A DNA stretch of 64,000 bases from Zygnema cylindricum. Lineage: Eukaryota > Streptophyta > Zygnematophyceae > Zygnematales > Zygnemataceae. Positions within the stretch are counted from its first letter, which is position 1. Every line of letters begins with the position of its first letter. Shown here one piece after another: positions 62,566 through 64,000 of this stretch. Under the pieces are notes generated by a model. That model saw only the letters and a program-made list of their open reading frames with translations. It had not been told where the DNA came from and made no database searches. Both the position numbers and the translations under genes were made by a program. The stretch is taken from NCBI GenBank assembly GCA_037447655.1, contig JBBHKE010001956.1:162198-226197 (forward strand). The letters are read 5' to 3'.

Positions 62566-64000
62566 CTCCATCCCTCTCACCCTCTCCCTCTCATCGTCCC
62601 TCACCTCTCCCTCTCCCTCTCGCTCACTCTCTACCATTTCCAAACTCTCCCTCCCCCACCCCCTCTCCCTTTCCATCCCTTCTCACTCCTCCCACTCCCA
62701 TACCCTCTCCCCCCATCTTCCCCTCCTTTCCCTCTCTTACTCCCTCAAACTCTCCCCATTCCCCTCAAGCTTCCCCTCCCACTCCCTCTCCCACTCCCTC
62801 CCCTCTTCCTCTCCCTCTCCCACTATCCCTCTCACCCCAACTCCCGATCTCCCTATCCCTCTCTTCCCTTCCACTGTCTCCTCCTCTCCCACTCCTAACT
62901 GGCTCGATCTCACTCCCCCTTTCAAGCTCTCACTAACCCTCTCTCCCTTTTTCCCTCCCACTCGCTCCCTATCTAATACACTCTCTCAACCTCTCTTTCT
63001 TTCTCTTTCTCCCTCCCTCCATCTCGCGCTCGCCCTTTTTTGCACTCCCTCCCTCACACTCCCTCTCTCTCTCCCTCACTCTCCTCTCCCTCACCTTCGC
63101 TCCCTCTCTCTTCCTCCCACCCTCTATTCCTCCCTCCCTCCTTCCCACCGACTCTACCTCTCTCCCTCCTCTTTTCTCCTATTCTCCCCCCTCTGCTCCC
63201 TCTCCCCCATCTGCTCCCTCTCCCCCCTCCTCTCCCTCTACCCCCTCCTCTCCCTCTCCCTCACCTCCTCCCTCTCCCATTCCCTCTCCCACTCCCTCTC
63301 CCACTCCCTCTCCCCATCCACCTCCCCCTCGCCCGCCCTCTCGCCCTGGCTCTTGCCCTCTCCCTCTCCCCTCGCCCCTCGCCCCTCGCCCCCCGCCCCT
63401 CGCCCCCGTCCCCAGCCCCGCCCTCGCCCCCCGCCCTACCCCTCCCCTTCCCTCTCCCTCTCCCTCCCCTTCCCCTCCCCCTCGCCCTCTCCCTCTCCCT
63501 CTCCCTCCTCCCCCTCTCCCTCTCCCCCCTACAATCCCTCTCCCCCTCCTCTCCTCCTCGCCTTCCCTCGCCCTCTCCCTCTCCCCGCCCTCTTCCCCAC
63601 TTCTCCCTTTCCATCTCCCTCTCCCTCTCCTCCTCTCTCCCTCGCTCCTCTCCCTTTCCCACCCCCCCTCTCCCACTTCCCCTTCTTCTACCTCTCTCCC
63701 CCTCTCCCTTTCTCCCTCTGCCTCTCTCCCCCTTTCAAGCTCTCAATCACCACCTCTCATTTTGTCTGTTCCTCTCTTTCCCTCATCCACACCCTCTCCC
63801 TCCCTCCCTCCATCTCCCTCTCACCCATTTCGCACTCTCATCCCTCTCTCCCTCCCTCTCTACCTCTCTCTCACATTCCCTTCCTCTCTCTTCCTCCCAC
63901 CCCCCCTCCGTCCGTCCTCCTTTGCCACTCTCCCTCTCTTCCCCTCTCCCTTCCTACCTTTTTCGTTCTTTCCCCCATCCATCTCCCACCCTCTCTCTTC
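62566..64000. repeat. Pyrimidine-rich low-complexity DNA to the window end
   Basis: CTCCCTCTCC-type DNA almost without interruption. 63340-63480 is GC-rich (CCCCTCGCCCCTCGCC). On the minus strand it contains many G3-G4 runs. Gly/Arg/Glu-rich frames on the minus strand (63179-63676) follow from composition. No gene seen. Confidence 0.88.

Noticed and set aside
63179-63676. Minus-strand Gly/Arg/Glu-rich ORFs near the window end
   Set aside because: Composition follows from the CTCCC-type tract; two overlapping frames are open and neither has complex sequence.

Overview
The window is nuclear DNA of a eukaryote. It is packed with Ty1/copia retrotransposons, carries cut-and-paste element remnants with target-site duplications, contains a gene that appears to be spliced, and has kilobase-long purine or pyrimidine arrays. 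No host gene places the species. The only likely host-type gene encodes a P-loop NTPase resembling the Crinkler/RHS NTPases of oomycetes, chytrids, some fungi, trypanosomes and scattered algae, so a protist, alga or fungus-like organism is plausible but not proven.

Layout. 1-4.26 kb is AT-rich non-coding DNA with old tandem repeats and a probable Tc1/mariner-type MITE. 4.26-46.29 kb is a retrotransposon cluster. A1 (minus, 4264-10687) abuts A2 (plus, 10688-15420) head to head. A broken LTR (16112-16996 plus 22488-22574) is split by the young element B1 (16997-22487, TSD TTGAG, LTRs differing at two positions by eye). Then come RT-RNase H remnant F, protease remnant G, element C1 (25868-32535, with a tRNA-bearing TRIM in its 5' LTR), A3, and the B2 LTR. 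B2 is split by the 11.6 kb C2 copy (34140-45748), which itself contains a 1.4 kb F/H composite, deletion derivative D (TSD TATAT) and a solo LTR (TSD CAACA). 46.29-48.4 kb holds unique DNA, a hAT-type element with 8-bp TSD and Tc1/mariner-type MITEs. 48.7-50.7 kb is a 60-bp G-rich minisatellite. 50.9-54.1 kb is a decayed copy (plus) of the NTPase gene whose open copy lies at 58.46-60.79 kb (minus). 55.1-56.6 kb is a GGAAGAA-type array, and 60.8-64.0 kb is mostly pyrimidine-rich DNA with one candidate exon.

How the parts relate. The copia elements share the gene order gag, protease, integrase, RT, RNase H. In several families the Gag start codon lies inside the LTR and the reading frame runs through the primer-binding site. 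In families A and B that site is complementary to the anticodon arm of initiator tRNA-Met, the priming mode known from Drosophila copia. Nearly all copies are broken by stops, frameshifts and nested insertions; B1 is the closest to intact. The two NTPase copies are inverted paralogues, each preceded on its coding strand by purine-rich repeats.

All identities were judged by eye; no alignment or database search was run.
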